Source of the DNA: Pseudomonas sp. RIT-PI-S
GTDB lineage: Bacteria > Pseudomonadota > Gammaproteobacteria > Pseudomonadales > Pseudomonadaceae
Length of the DNA: 64,000 bases
Assembly: GCF_025642975.1 (NCBI RefSeq)
Contig: NZ_JANZKJ010000004.1
Span: forward strand, 186,001-250,000
Reading direction: 5' to 3'
The translations under genes were made by a program, and so were the position numbers. Position 1 is the stretch's first letter, and each line of letters begins with the position of its first letter. Below are positions 17,408 through 27,245 of this stretch, one piece after another. The notes under the pieces are model-generated. The model saw nothing but the letters and a program-made list of their open reading frames with translations, was not told where the DNA came from and did not search any database.

Positions 17408-18319
17408 TCAGGCCAGGAACACTGATATCAACAACGGCGCCAGCATGGACAACACGAAGCCGCTGGCCAAGGCGTAGCGCAAGGTGTCGGGTGGGCAGGT
17501 CTGGCGCACGATCGGCAAGGTGGCGTCCATCGCCGTGGCGCCGGTGGCGCCGATGCAAGCCATGGGGAGCGTGGCGCCCGCCACGAACAGCAGCACGATG
17601 GCGATCAGCTCGCGAAACAGGTCCGTGACCATGGCCACGGCGCCGTAATCGCTGCCCAAGGCGGCGCTGATCATGCCGCTGGAGAGCGACATCCAGCCGA
17701 ACCCTGAGCTCAGGGCGAGGGCGGTTTTCCAGGTGGTGGAGGTCAATGCCGCGGCGGCCAGCCCGCCGATATAGCTACCCGCCAGGGCGAGCAGCGGCAG
17801 TGTCAGCTGGGCCCGGCCCATGCGCAATGTGCTCAGCGGGCGTTTGGCCAGCTCCATGCCGACCAGGAACACCAGCAGGTCGATCAGTTGAGCGATGTTC
17901 GGCAAAGGTAGGTAGTGAGCGAAGGCAGGGCCCATGTAGCGTGCGGCGGCCGCCCCCACAGCCACCCAGGCCAAGGTGGCGAACGCGGCGCGAAGGCTGC
18001 CCCAGGCGCTGGCCGTGCCGTTACGTTCCGCCCTCGGCGCGGCGTGCCGACGACCGAGGCAGGCCCAGATCAACAACCAGGCCCCCAGCGTGGCGCAGAA
18101 GGCGAAGGTCAACCCCACTACCAGCACCCGCCCCGCCATGCCTGGCTTGGCCAGCGTGTCGGCGCAGGTCCAGCCTACGGCGAACAGCAACGCCCAGATG
18201 CACAGGGTGAGCGCCGTTGGCACCGCCGCGAGCCAGCGCGAGGGCAGGGCGCGGCCCAGCAACCAGCCGAGGGCCAGGGCGATGACGATCGGTACCAAGG
18301 CGGAGAGCGCGTTGAGCAT
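17408..18319 (-). CDS. lysO: LysO-type (YbjE family) lysine exporter
   Basis: The 303-residue integral membrane protein has about eight hydrophobic helices and the conserved block SGFGWMSLSSGMISAALGSD followed by GAVAMVTDLFRELIAI. That block is typical of the LysO/YbjE family, whose Escherichia coli member exports L-lysine. I chose the ATG at 18319, since AAGGAAGG lies just before it; a longer reading frame to 18361 adds an Arg/Pro-rich stretch that does not fit. It is convergent with liuE and is probably a single-gene unit. Confidence 0.85.
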   Translation of the reverse strand: MLNALSALVPIVIALALGWLLGRALPSRWLAAVPTALTLCIWALLFAVGWTCADTLAKPGMAGRVLVVGLTFAFCATLGAWLLIWACLGRRHAAPRAERNGTASAWGSLRAAFATLAWVAVGAAAARYMGPAFAHYLPLPNIAQLIDLLVFLVGMELAKRPLSTLRMGRAQLTLPLLALAGSYIGGLAAAALTSTTWKTALALSSGFGWMSLSSGMISAALGSDYGAVAMVTDLFRELIAIVLLFVAGATLPMACIGATGATAMDATLPIVRQTCPPDTLRYALASGFVLSMLAPLLISVFLA

Positions 18320-18408
18320 GGCCTTCCTTAGCGGCAATGGGCGTGAACCGGGCCACGGCATTCTGCCATGGGGCCCCGGGCGGGCAACTTACCACGCCCG
18401 GGCACCGC

Positions 18409-20514
18409 TCAATAACGCACGTCCACCTGCACGGGATGGGCGGCGGGATCTTGTTCCACGAAGCACACGATCCGCTTGCCCACCCGCTGGAAGATGATGT
18501 CCGCGCGGCATTCGCCAAAGGTGATATGCCTGACCTCCAGGCGCGAGATGCCCACCGGCAGTTGCGGGCGGGTGATGGTGATCTTGCTGCGCTGCGCGTC
18601 GATGGCGATGCCAAGGCATGCCTGCAGCAGCATGAACACCGAACCTGCTGCCCATGCTTGCGGCAGGCAGGCCACCGGATAAGCGATCGGCGCTTCGCCT
18701 GGCGCCCGTTCGAACCCGCAGAAGAGTTCTGGCAGGCGCATGTCGAACTGACTGGCGGCCTCGAAGATGCCCGCCAACAGGCGCACCACGCCTTCGTGAT
18801 AGCCGTAGCGGCCGATGCCTAGCGCGCACATCGCCACGTCGTGCGGCCATACCGAGCCATTGTGGTAGGACATCGGGTTGAAGCGCGCCGCTTCCCGGGC
18901 CAGGGTCCGCACGCCCCAGCCATTGTGCAGTGCGCTGCCCAGCAGCTGTGGCGCCACCAGCCGGCCCCGTTCCGGTGCGGGCAGGCCGCTGGCGAGCAGG
19001 TGGCCCACGTTGGAGCCGCGCACCCGGCACGGCTTGTTCTCACCGTCCAGCGCCATGGCGTAGAAATGCTCGTCCTCGAGCCAGAAGTGCTTCTCCACCG
19101 CTTGTTGCATCCGCTGCGCCTGTTGCGTCCAGCCCACCGCGGCGATCGGATCGCCACGGCCCTCTGCCATGAACGCCAGGCTCTGGTAGGCCTCGTAGGC
19201 ATAGCCCTGCACCTCGACCAGGGAAATCGGCCCAACCGGGGAGTCGCCGTTTTCGTGGAAGATCGAATCGTGGCTGTCCTTCCAGCCTTGGTTGGCCAAG
19301 CCTGTGGTTTCGCCACGGGCGTAGCTGATAAAACCGTCGGCGTTGCGCTGGGCGTTCTGGGTCAGCCAGCCCGCGGCGGCTTCCAGGTTCGGCCACAGCT
19401 TGTCGATCAGCGCCCAGTCATCCACCCGGCGCACATAGGCGCCCGCCAACGCGATGAACAAGGGCGTGGTGTCTACCCCGCCGTAGTAGCGGCCAAAGGG
19501 CAGCTCGTTGAGCCGGGACATCTCGCCCTGCCGGGTCTCGTGCATGATCTTGCCGGGCTCGGCGTCACGGAACGCCGAAGTTTCGTGCGCCTGATGCGCC
19601 GCCAGGTAGCACAGCACCCCTTTGGCCAGCTCAGGGTTGAGCCACAGCAGTTGCCGGGCGGTGATGATCGCGTCGCGGCCGAAGGGGGTCGAATACCAAG
19701 GCACGCCCGCGTACGGGTAAGGGCCGGTGGGAAACTCCGCCGTCAGCAGGGCAACGTCCGCGCGGGATTTGTCCACCCAGTTCTGGAACAGCCGGCCCGA
19801 GGCCAGGATGCTCGCGCCATGCCGTTGTTTCTTGCGCATGGCCCAGCGCGCCCTCGCCGCGCAGGCGCGGAAGTGCTCCCGCCCGGGCGTCTGGGCGCCG
19901 GGGCCGGCGGACACATACAGCTCATGGTAGGTGTGGGCTTCGAGGGTCAGGGAAAACTCGGCCTTGTCTTCGGTGAGGCTGGCGGGGGTCTGGGAAAACG
20001 CGATCACGGTGCGGCGCTCCTGATCGTCCAGGCCCTTGTAGCTGATGGCCACCTGATCGCTGCCTACCACGGTGGGTTCCAGGGTGCCCCGGTGAGGGCG
20101 GGGCGATCCGCGTACCTCGAACATGTCGCGGAAGTCCCCGCTGAACTGCAGGCTCAGCGACAGCCCAGCCGACGCTTCGCCGTAGTTGGTGACCACGATG
20201 CATTCATGCATGCTGCCGCCCCACAGCAGCCGGCGCCGCTCGATGTGCAGCACGCCTTGGGGCGCGGACGTCTCGCCGATCACAGGCAAGGGATGGTTGG
20301 TGAAGTGCGCGGTGAAATAAACGTTGTCCTGGCTGACCGCCGCCGACAGCAGGCAAGGCTGCTGGTCGCCCAGGCTGAGCCGATAATCCGACAACAAACG
20401 AGTGTCCTGATAAAACAACCCGTCGCCGGCACCGGTAATGTCGCCGAACGAATTGGTCACGAGAAACATGTCGCCCTCTACCAGGACGTAATCCTTCTGG
20501 CTTGTGCTAGTCAT
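18409..20514 (-). CDS. Glycogen-debranching-like amylo-alpha-1,6-glucosidase family protein
   Basis: The 701-residue protein has an N-terminal beta-sandwich domain of the debranching N_bis type (DYVLVEGDMFLVTNSFGDI and GLFYQDTRLLSDYRLSL). A C-terminal (alpha/alpha)6 barrel of the glycoside hydrolase 63/133 type follows (AGVPWYSTPFGRDAIITARQ, YYGGVDTTPLFIALAGAY, NGSVWPHDVAMCALGIGRYG). There is no signal peptide, so it acts in the cytoplasm. It lies 23 bases after a glycosyltransferase gene on the same strand and no classical glycogen genes are near. The true glucan or glucoside substrate is unknown. Confidence 0.85.
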   Translation of the reverse strand: MTSTSQKDYVLVEGDMFLVTNSFGDITGAGDGLFYQDTRLLSDYRLSLGDQQPCLLSAAVSQDNVYFTAHFTNHPLPVIGETSAPQGVLHIERRRLLWGGSMHECIVVTNYGEASAGLSLSLQFSGDFRDMFEVRGSPRPHRGTLEPTVVGSDQVAISYKGLDDQERRTVIAFSQTPASLTEDKAEFSLTLEAHTYHELYVSAGPGAQTPGREHFRACAARARWAMRKKQRHGASILASGRLFQNWVDKSRADVALLTAEFPTGPYPYAGVPWYSTPFGRDAIITARQLLWLNPELAKGVLCYLAAHQAHETSAFRDAEPGKIMHETRQGEMSRLNELPFGRYYGGVDTTPLFIALAGAYVRRVDDWALIDKLWPNLEAAAGWLTQNAQRNADGFISYARGETTGLANQGWKDSHDSIFHENGDSPVGPISLVEVQGYAYEAYQSLAFMAEGRGDPIAAVGWTQQAQRMQQAVEKHFWLEDEHFYAMALDGENKPCRVRGSNVGHLLASGLPAPERGRLVAPQLLGSALHNGWGVRTLAREAARFNPMSYHNGSVWPHDVAMCALGIGRYGYHEGVVRLLAGIFEAASQFDMRLPELFCGFERAPGEAPIAYPVACLPQAWAAGSVFMLLQACLGIAIDAQRSKITITRPQLPVGISRLEVRHITFGECRADIIFQRVGKRIVCFVEQDPAAHPVQVDVRY

Positions 20515-20537
20515 TTTCGTGCGCCTGTGTTTTACGG

Positions 20538-21650
20538 TCAGGAAGCGGTCAAGCCCAGCCCAGCGGTGGTCAGCCGCTCACTACGGTCCCCGGCGAGCGC
20601 CTCGGCGCGGGGGTCTGCCGACCGCTCGGCCAGCAATTGTTCATACAGCTCCACGTACTGCCGGGCCATGGCGTGGGAGGAAAAACGTTGGTCGAACTCC
20701 CGGCGGATCGCCCGGCGATCGAGCAGGCCTACCGCCTTGACGGCCTGTATGGCTTCGTCCATCGAATCGACGATGAACCCGGTGCGCATGTGGTCGATCA
20801 CTTCGGGTACCGAGCCGCGGCGCCAGGCGATCACCGGCGTGCCGCAGGCCATGGCCTCGATCATCACCAGCCCGAACGGTTCGGGCCAGTCGATGGGGAA
20901 CAACAACGCACGGGCGTTACCGAGAAACTCGCCTTTTTCGTGATCGCCAATCTCGCCCAGGAACTCGATCAATGGGTGATCGAGCATCGGTTCTATTACT
21001 TGATGAAAGTAGGCGCGGTCGGTGGGGTCAACCTTAGCGGCGATTTTTAGTGGCATTCCCGCCGCTATGGCAATCTGGATGGCCCGGTCCGGGCTCTTTT
21101 CAACCGAAATCCGTCCCAGGAATGCAAGGTATTCGCCCGAACCCAGGGTGAGCGGATAGTGCCGATCGGCCAGGCCGTGGTGAATCATTCCGTACCAGTA
21201 GGCCGCCGGCAGCGGTAGCCGCTGGTTGTGCGAAATGGACACCAGGGGAAAGTTGTTCCACAGCCGATACGCCTGGGGCAGGTCGGCGATATCCAGCCGG
21301 CCATGCAGGGTGGTCAAGGATTTCGAGGCATGGGCTTCGAAGAAAGGAAAGTGCAGCAGGTCGATATGAAAGTGGAGGATGTCGAACTCGTCGGCTCGTG
21401 AGCGAATGCGGTGAAGCATGCTCAGGTGGCTGGCGAAGTCTGATTTCAAGGGTGTGTCATCCAAACGCAGCGCCTGCTCTCGACACGGCACTTCGGTGGC
21501 CAGCGTGGCTGCGCCACCGGCGGAAAACAGCGTCACTTCATGCCCCAGTTCCACCAGGGCGTCCGTGAGGTGGGCTACGACTCGCTCCGTGCCACCGTAA
21601 AGCTTGGGCGGCACGGACTCATACAATGGAGCGATCTGCGCGATCTTCAT
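20538..21650 (-). CDS. GT-B glycosyltransferase, family 4 type
   Basis: This 370-residue GT-B enzyme begins MKIAQIAPLYESVPPKLYGG, the acceptor-domain start seen in many family 4 glycosyltransferases. The C-terminal donor domain has FLGRISVEKSPDRAIQIA and the nucleotide-sugar E-x7-E region EPFGLVMIEAMACGTPVIAW. It is upstream of the debranching-like gene in what looks like a two-gene operon. The two products probably act on one sugar polymer or glucoside. The donor and acceptor sugars cannot be read from sequence. Confidence 0.9.
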   Translation of the reverse strand: MKIAQIAPLYESVPPKLYGGTERVVAHLTDALVELGHEVTLFSAGGAATLATEVPCREQALRLDDTPLKSDFASHLSMLHRIRSRADEFDILHFHIDLLHFPFFEAHASKSLTTLHGRLDIADLPQAYRLWNNFPLVSISHNQRLPLPAAYWYGMIHHGLADRHYPLTLGSGEYLAFLGRISVEKSPDRAIQIAIAAGMPLKIAAKVDPTDRAYFHQVIEPMLDHPLIEFLGEIGDHEKGEFLGNARALLFPIDWPEPFGLVMIEAMACGTPVIAWRRGSVPEVIDHMRTGFIVDSMDEAIQAVKAVGLLDRRAIRREFDQRFSSHAMARQYVELYEQLLAERSADPRAEALAGDRSERLTTAGLGLTAS

Positions 21651-21786
21651 ACCTGTCTCCGACGTATGCTGCTAAGGGCACGCCGGAGCAAGGGCCGAAA
21701 ACCGAATACCAACAAACAACACGCGGCTATTGCGCTGACGTGGAGGGTGGACTCCCTCGCCGCGCTTATCGTTCAGGCCGAACGGA

Positions 21787-23526
21787 TCAGCGGCGCTCAG
21801 TGGTCCGGTCAGGGTTTTGGAAGAAGTCGGCGCCCAGCCAGGGCGCGATGGACGGGTTTGCGTCGTAGGGCTGGATCAGCCGCGATGCCGTGATTGGCGC
21901 GGCGTTGCCGCTGCCCGGCAGTCGCCCGGGGCGTGGAGCAGGGCCAGCCGGCCGGTGTTCTGGCCCTGGCCCGTTCACCTCCGGGCCATGCTCCCTGGGG
22001 CGATCTCCCGGCGGCGGGCCGAGCGGGGCGCCGAAGCCTGGGGCGTCATCGCTTGCGCCGGTGGCCAGCAATGCGCCTGGCGCCTGGCGAGTTTCGACCC
22101 AGGCCAGCAGGGGAGTCAGCAGGTCGATGGCGCCTGGCCCTTCTCCGCCACCGCAGTGGCTCACCCCCGGTAACAGATACAGCCGCTCGAAACCCTTGGT
22201 GCGGGCATCCCCGAGCGTTGCCTTCAGCGCCTGGTGGTAAGCCAGCGTGTTCATCGGCGAAATATGCGGGTCTGCCCAGCCGTGCCAGAGGATCAGCTTG
22301 CCGCCCGCCCCGGAGAATGCGGACAGGTCCGGGTTGGTAGCGTCATACAGCCCGTGCATGGGCCGGAGCAGGTCGAAGCCGGCCTGGTCGAAGCGCAGGT
22401 CGGCGAGGCTGAAGGCAGCCGTGGGGTTGTGTGGATAGAGCACCGTGCGCAACGCTTCGAGGGCAATCTTTTCGCTGAAGATAGGCTGCCCAGCGGCCAT
22501 GGGCACGAACACGCCCGCCCAATTCAGCTCCGAGCCGGGGAGCACGCTGCCCACCAGCAGCGGCCGGCCGCTGGCGGGATCGCTGGGCCCGGCATAGAAG
22601 CGGCGTACCGCCTCGAGCTGAGCGGCGCTCAGGCATTGGTCCGCGTTCTGCCCGGGGCGGCAAGCCAGCGGTGTTAGGTCCAGGTGACACGCCAAGGGGT
22701 CGGCGATCAGCCCGTCCGTTGCGCCGTCCAAGGCATCGCACTGCTTGAGCACCTCGCGATGGATCAGCGGCAACTGGCTCGCCAGCACGATGGCGGTGCC
22801 GTCCGCGGCAGTGTTCGCCCTGGCGAGCCAGGGATGGTAAATGCCGTTCTGCACCTGGAAATCGAGCGCGGCGGCGCCTGCGATGATGCCGTTGAAGTCC
22901 TGCGGGTACCGTTGCGCCTCCATCAGGGCCTCGCGGCCGCCATCCGAACACCCGTTGAAATAGGCATAACGCGGTGCTCGGCCGTAGAAGGTTTCGATGA
23001 GCTGTTTGGAGGCCAGCGCGGTCAGGTGGACCGCGCGATAAGCGAAGTCCACGCGCTTTTGCGGGTCGTCGCCGAAACGCGCGTCCTGACCCTGATGGCC
23101 CATGTCGGTGGAAGCCATCGCGAACGAGCCATCGGTCAGTGGCTTGCACCCGTGCGCGGCACCGGCGCGCAACTCCACCCGCCCGCACAAGCCACCGCAG
23201 CCTACTTGCAGGTAGCGTTGGGTCCAGGTCTGGGTCGGTAACACGGCCTTGAAGCTGATACTCGGCGCCAGGCGGCCTTCCACCACACAGGCAGGCGCGC
23301 CGTTCTCGGTGCCTAGGGTTGCCGTCAGCACGTGGCTGCCGGCGCCGCCCACAGCGGTGAGGTCCATGGCCGCGAGGCTCGCACAACTGCGCTCGGGCAA
23401 CACCACCTGCGCCTCGGGCACAGCCACGGGCTCAGCTGGAGCCGCGGCCATGACGTGCAGCGCCGTCAGCCATAGCGTGGAAATGCACAACAGGTTCAGC
23501 CGAAAACCACGGGAAAATCCAAACAT
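21787..23526 (-). CDS. Secreted tannase/feruloyl esterase family hydrolase
   Basis: The 579-residue protein starts with a signal peptide (hydrophobic core about residues 10-28, ending MAAAPA). The serine-hydrolase motif GCSDGGREA at 192-200 gives nucleophile Ser194. A calcium-loop-like CDALDGATDGLIADP follows. Near the C-terminus SHCGGGEGP supplies the His-Cys of the CS-D-HC motif of this family. After the catalytic domain come about 85 residues rich in Pro, Gly and Arg, which is longer than usual and looks disordered. It should hydrolyse aromatic esters in the periplasm or outside the cell. Confidence 0.88.
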   Translation of the reverse strand: MFGFSRGFRLNLLCISTLWLTALHVMAAAPAEPVAVPEAQVVLPERSCASLAAMDLTAVGGAGSHVLTATLGTENGAPACVVEGRLAPSISFKAVLPTQTWTQRYLQVGCGGLCGRVELRAGAAHGCKPLTDGSFAMASTDMGHQGQDARFGDDPQKRVDFAYRAVHLTALASKQLIETFYGRAPRYAYFNGCSDGGREALMEAQRYPQDFNGIIAGAAALDFQVQNGIYHPWLARANTAADGTAIVLASQLPLIHREVLKQCDALDGATDGLIADPLACHLDLTPLACRPGQNADQCLSAAQLEAVRRFYAGPSDPASGRPLLVGSVLPGSELNWAGVFVPMAAGQPIFSEKIALEALRTVLYPHNPTAAFSLADLRFDQAGFDLLRPMHGLYDATNPDLSAFSGAGGKLILWHGWADPHISPMNTLAYHQALKATLGDARTKGFERLYLLPGVSHCGGGEGPGAIDLLTPLLAWVETRQAPGALLATGASDDAPGFGAPLGPPPGDRPREHGPEVNGPGPEHRPAGPAPRPGRLPGSGNAAPITASRLIQPYDANPSIAPWLGADFFQNPDRTTERR

Positions 23527-23688
23527 CAGGCAGTCCAGGTCAGTGAGTCATCGCTGCCGCCCTGTGTGGCGGGCGGCCTCGGGTAACACACAGATATAGC
23601 GCCGCGTTACGGGATTCTTACATACAGCGTGTATCAGGCGTGTAACGGCCCTGGTGAGTGGCGTGCCGCGAGCCCGTGCAGTGCCGGC

Positions 23689-24087
23689 CTAGGGCTCCAG
23701 AGGGTGGTCAGCCTGTACCGGGGCCGGGACGTCGCGCCGGCCCCGGCGGTACCTCGGGCCATGCGTCACGTGCGTGTCCGGGCTGCTGGCAGCGTGTTCG
23801 GAGGTCTCCCACTCGGGGCCTTCCGGCAGGGGCGCCGGGCGCGGCGGGGGCGGGGCCGCCATCTTGCTCAAGCGGTTGCGGCGCAACTCCCCGAACAGCG
23901 CCATGCTGCCAAGCACCGCCACCATTACCAGCGCCACCATTATGCCGCCGCCGACCTTGTAACCCCGATGGTGCGGCCGCGGCGCCGGGCCCTCATGGCC
24001 TTCGCCGCCGCTGGCCAGGGCACGCCCGGTCACCATTACAAGGCCCAGGGTGAACAGCGCCCGCCGGGTTAAAGCCTGCTTATTCAT
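23689..24087 (-). CDS. Small single-pass membrane protein, unknown function
   Basis: The 132-residue product begins MNKQALTRRALFTLGLVMVT and ALAS, a signal-like N-terminus. A His/Gly/Pro-rich linker precedes one membrane helix (GGGIMVALVMVAVLGSMALF). The tail is cytoplasmic-looking, Pro-rich and probably disordered. I took the ATG at 24087 because the twin-Arg, hydrophobic start is protein-like, whereas the longer frame upstream is not. No domain is recognised. Confidence 0.55.
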   Translation of the reverse strand: MNKQALTRRALFTLGLVMVTGRALASGGEGHEGPAPRPHHRGYKVGGGIMVALVMVAVLGSMALFGELRRNRLSKMAAPPPPRPAPLPEGPEWETSEHAASSPDTHVTHGPRYRRGRRDVPAPVQADHPLEP

Positions 24088-24271
24088 AAGAAACCGATGA
24101 CCACGCCAAACCGAACTAATAGTAACGAGCCACCATGCTACCCCTGTCTGGCCTGCTTGTATTGCCGCACGGACGAAGCGCACCGGTGCGTGGGAAAAAC
24201 AAACAACGCTTGTCGAGCACAGCGGCCACGGGCTAAATGACCGGCCGCCTGCAATAGCCGAGGAGCTGCCC

Positions 24272-25786
24272 TTGTCCCGTTCCCCCGTTTCCGAAGCCCC
24301 CTACGCGGCCGCTACCACAGCCGATCGCCGTGAGCGGCCCAAGCCGGCGCTGATCGTGTCGCTGCTGCTGGCCATGGTTCTCGCCGCGCTGGACCAAAGC
24401 ATCCTGGCTACCGCGCTGCCGGCGATTGCCAGCGACCTGCATGGCATCGAAAGCCTCAGCTGGGTGGTTACGGCCTTCATGCTCACTTCGACCATCAGCG
24501 CGCCCCTGTATGGCAAGCTTTCGGACCTCTACGGTCAGCGGCCGCTGTTCATGCTCAGCATTGGTGTGTTCGTGGGTGCGTCAGTGCTGTGCGGCGGCTG
24601 TACCAGCATGTGGCAGCTGATCGCCGCTCGCGGCCTTCAGGGGCTGGGGGCGGGCGGGTTGATGACCCTGTCGCAGATCGTCATCGGGCGCTCGGTCAAG
24701 CCCAATGAGCGCGGGCGCTATCAAGGGTTGTTCTCCGGCGCGTTCGCCGTGAGCAGCGCGGCAGGCCCTCTGTTGGGGGGCTTTATCACGTCCAACCTCA
24801 GCTGGCGCTGGATTTTCTTCATCAACCTGCCGCTGGGCTTGCTGGCCATGAGCGGCTTGTTCCGCAACCTGCCCGCGCTGCGGCGCGAGGCTAGCGTGAG
24901 CATCGACTATGCCGGCGCGCTGGTGCTCGGCGTTGCCACCTCGGCGCTGTTGTTGCTGACCCATGCCTATTCGTTTTCCGCTGCTGGCGACCTGTGGCTC
25001 CCGGTGGGCCTGGGGGTGGTCGCCTTCGTCGGCTTTGGCCTGTTGTACCGGGTCGAGCGGGCAGCCAAGGCGCCGATCATCGACCCCGCGCTGTTCGCCA
25101 ATCGCCGCTTCACCGTGGCCATCTGCGCCATGGCGGCCATGGCGTTCGCGATGATGGGTTCGCTGGTGTTCATGCCCCTCTACTACCAGGCCGTGTTGCA
25201 CCAAACGCCCACCGAGTCGGGGTTCATGACCCTGCCTCAGGTGGTGATGATGGTGATCAGCTCTTTCGCAGGCGGGGCGATTTCCTCGCGCCGGCAGAAC
25301 TTCGTCACGCTGCTGTTGCTGGGCGTGGCCCTCGAGTGCCTGGGCCTGTGCCTGCTGCTGGCGTTCACCTCGGCGGGGCTGGGTGCGCCCTGGTTCTTCC
25401 TGACCATGGGCATACTCGGCCTGGGCATGGGCATAGGCATGCCCAACGCCACCGTGCTGGTGCAGAACGCCGTGCAACCGGCGGTGATGGGCGCGGCCAC
25501 GGCGGCGTTGGCGTTCTGCCGGTCCCTGGGCGCCGCGGTCGGGGTCGCCACCGCAGGCGGCATCATGAGCTATGTGCTCAGCCGTGGCGCCGCCCAGCTG
25601 CCGGTCTCGCTCGGCAGCTTCCAGCTCGGCAACGCCGAGGCGCTGGCCCAGGTGCCCGCCGCCCAGCTCGCGCAGGTGACCGAGTTGTACCGCAGCGCGA
25701 TCAATGCCAGCCTGTTCGCTGGTGCATTGGTCATGGGGCTGGCCGTGGTGCTCGTGGCCTACCTGGCCAAGCGCGGCAATCGCTAA
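24272..25786 (+). CDS. DHA2-family drug/proton antiporter (14-helix MFS)
   Basis: The 504-residue protein has 14 hydrophobic segments and the DHA2 signatures: LDQSILATALPAIASDL in helix 1, the loop 2-3 motif YGKLSDLYGQRP, and the antiporter motif GPLLGGFITSNLSWRW in helix 5. The likely start is TTG at 24272, 6 bases after GAGGAG. It should export hydrophobic or cationic compounds by proton exchange. It has no membrane fusion partner beside it. A second MFS gene follows on the same strand 100 bases later. Confidence 0.88.
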   Translation: MSRSPVSEAPYAAATTADRRERPKPALIVSLLLAMVLAALDQSILATALPAIASDLHGIESLSWVVTAFMLTSTISAPLYGKLSDLYGQRPLFMLSIGVFVGASVLCGGCTSMWQLIAARGLQGLGAGGLMTLSQIVIGRSVKPNERGRYQGLFSGAFAVSSAAGPLLGGFITSNLSWRWIFFINLPLGLLAMSGLFRNLPALRREASVSIDYAGALVLGVATSALLLLTHAYSFSAAGDLWLPVGLGVVAFVGFGLLYRVERAAKAPIIDPALFANRRFTVAICAMAAMAFAMMGSLVFMPLYYQAVLHQTPTESGFMTLPQVVMMVISSFAGGAISSRRQNFVTLLLLGVALECLGLCLLLAFTSAGLGAPWFFLTMGILGLGMGIGMPNATVLVQNAVQPAVMGAATAALAFCRSLGAAVGVATAGGIMSYVLSRGAAQLPVSLGSFQLGNAEALAQVPAAQLAQVTELYRSAINASLFAGALVMGLAVVLVAYLAKRGNR

Positions 25787-25886
25787 CCCACCACCGAACG
25801 GCTCTGGGCCACGTGAGAGTCGCCGCGCCCGGGCCGAGGCTGCTAGGCTTGGGTGGATCGTAAGCCTCCTAAGGATTAGCCGTTCA

Positions 25887-27245
25887 ATGCTCGCAACCGA
25901 TGGCCTGCCCCGCAACAGACTCATCCCTGCCGTTATCGCCGTTTGCCTGGCCGTGGGCATGGCCACGCTGGATACCGCCATCATCAACACCGCGTTGCCG
26001 ACCGTGGCGGCGGGTATTGGCGCCGATTCGGCTTCGGTGATCTGGGTAGTGAACGCCTACCAGCTGGCGATGGTGGCGACGCTGCTGCCGTTTGCCTCGC
26101 TCGGCGAGGTGCTCGGCCCTCGCCGGGTGTACCTGGGCGGCCTGCTGGTGTTCGTGGTGGCCTCGTTGTTCTGCGGGTTGGCCTGGTCGTTGCCCAGCCT
26201 GGCGCTGGCGCGGGTGATCCAGGGCCTGGGCGCCGCGGCGCTGATGAGTGTGAATGCCGTACTGCTGCGGCACATCTACCCCTCGGCGCGGCTGGGGCGG
26301 GGCATGGGCATCAACTCGCTGGTGGTAGGCCTGGCGTTCACCCTCGGGCCCACCCTGGCCTCGGCGATCCTGTCCTTCACCAGCTGGCACTGGCTGTTCT
26401 TGATCAATGTGCCGCTGGGCGTGCTGGCCATGTGGATGGCCGGGCGCAACCTGCCCTTGATCGAGCCGGCCAGCCACCCTTACGACCGCACCGCCGCGGT
26501 GCTCTGTGCCGGCCTGTTCGGGTGCGCCGTGCTGGCGCTCAGTTCCGGGGTGCACGGTGGCAACGCGCTGCTCACCGCCGCCGAGTTGGTGTTCGCGCTG
26601 GCCTGCGGGGTGCTGCTGGGCCGGCGGCAAGCAGGCCATCCGGCGCCCATGCTGGCCGTTGACCTCTATCGCCTGCCCGTGTTCGCGCTGTCGTCCCTGA
26701 CCGCGGTCTGTGCGTTCTGTACCCAGGGCCTGGCATTCGTGGCGTTGCCCTTCCTGCTGCAAGAACAATTGGGCCATAGCCAGGTCGCCACCGGTTACCT
26801 GATCACCCCTTGGCCGGCGGTGGTCGCGGTCATGGCGCTGATCGCCGGCCGGCTCTCCGACCGCGTGGCGCCGGGCTTGCTCGGAGGCCTTGGGCTGTTG
26901 GTACTGAGCTCGGGCATGGCCGCGCTGGCGCTGCTCGAACCGGGCGCCAGCGCCGTGGACATCGGCTGGCGCATGGCGCTGTGCGGGGCGGGCTTCGGCT
27001 TTTTCCAGTCGCCCAACCTCAAGGCGCTGATGACCAGCGCGCCGGTGTCGCGCAGCAGCGGGGCGAGCGGCGTCGTGGCATCGTCACGGCTGGTGGGGCA
27101 AACCCTGGGCGCGGCGTTGGTTGCGCTGTGCTTCCACCTGCTCGGCTCGGTCGGCGCGCAGCTGTGCCTGTGGCTCGGCTGCGGCTTCGCCTTGGTGGGT
27201 GCGCTGGCCAGTGGCGCGCGGCTATATGCCCGGGCCGGCGCCTGA
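25887..27245 (+). CDS. DHA2-like MFS transporter
   Basis: This 452-residue protein has the EmrB/QacA-like helix 1 (MATLDTAIINTALPTVAAGI), loop motif LGEVLGPRRVYLGG and helix 5 motif GPTLASAILSFTSWHWLFLINVP. The ATG at 25887 lies 11 bases after AAGGA; the frame is open further back into the previous gene, but that part is not protein-like. The last 24 bases overlap the 3' end of a TetR gene on the other strand. The substrate is unknown; amino-acid or drug efflux are the usual roles. Confidence 0.87.
   Translation: MLATDGLPRNRLIPAVIAVCLAVGMATLDTAIINTALPTVAAGIGADSASVIWVVNAYQLAMVATLLPFASLGEVLGPRRVYLGGLLVFVVASLFCGLAWSLPSLALARVIQGLGAAALMSVNAVLLRHIYPSARLGRGMGINSLVVGLAFTLGPTLASAILSFTSWHWLFLINVPLGVLAMWMAGRNLPLIEPASHPYDRTAAVLCAGLFGCAVLALSSGVHGGNALLTAAELVFALACGVLLGRRQAGHPAPMLAVDLYRLPVFALSSLTAVCAFCTQGLAFVALPFLLQEQLGHSQVATGYLITPWPAVVAVMALIAGRLSDRVAPGLLGGLGLLVLSSGMAALALLEPGASAVDIGWRMALCGAGFGFFQSPNLKALMTSAPVSRSSGASGVVASSRLVGQTLGAALVALCFHLLGSVGAQLCLWLGCGFALVGALASGARLYARAGA

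Noticed and set aside
18841..20943. 700-codon open frame antisense to the debranching-like gene and glycosyltransferase
   Set aside because: It spans two real genes on the other strand and has shadow composition (Arg/Gly/His-rich).
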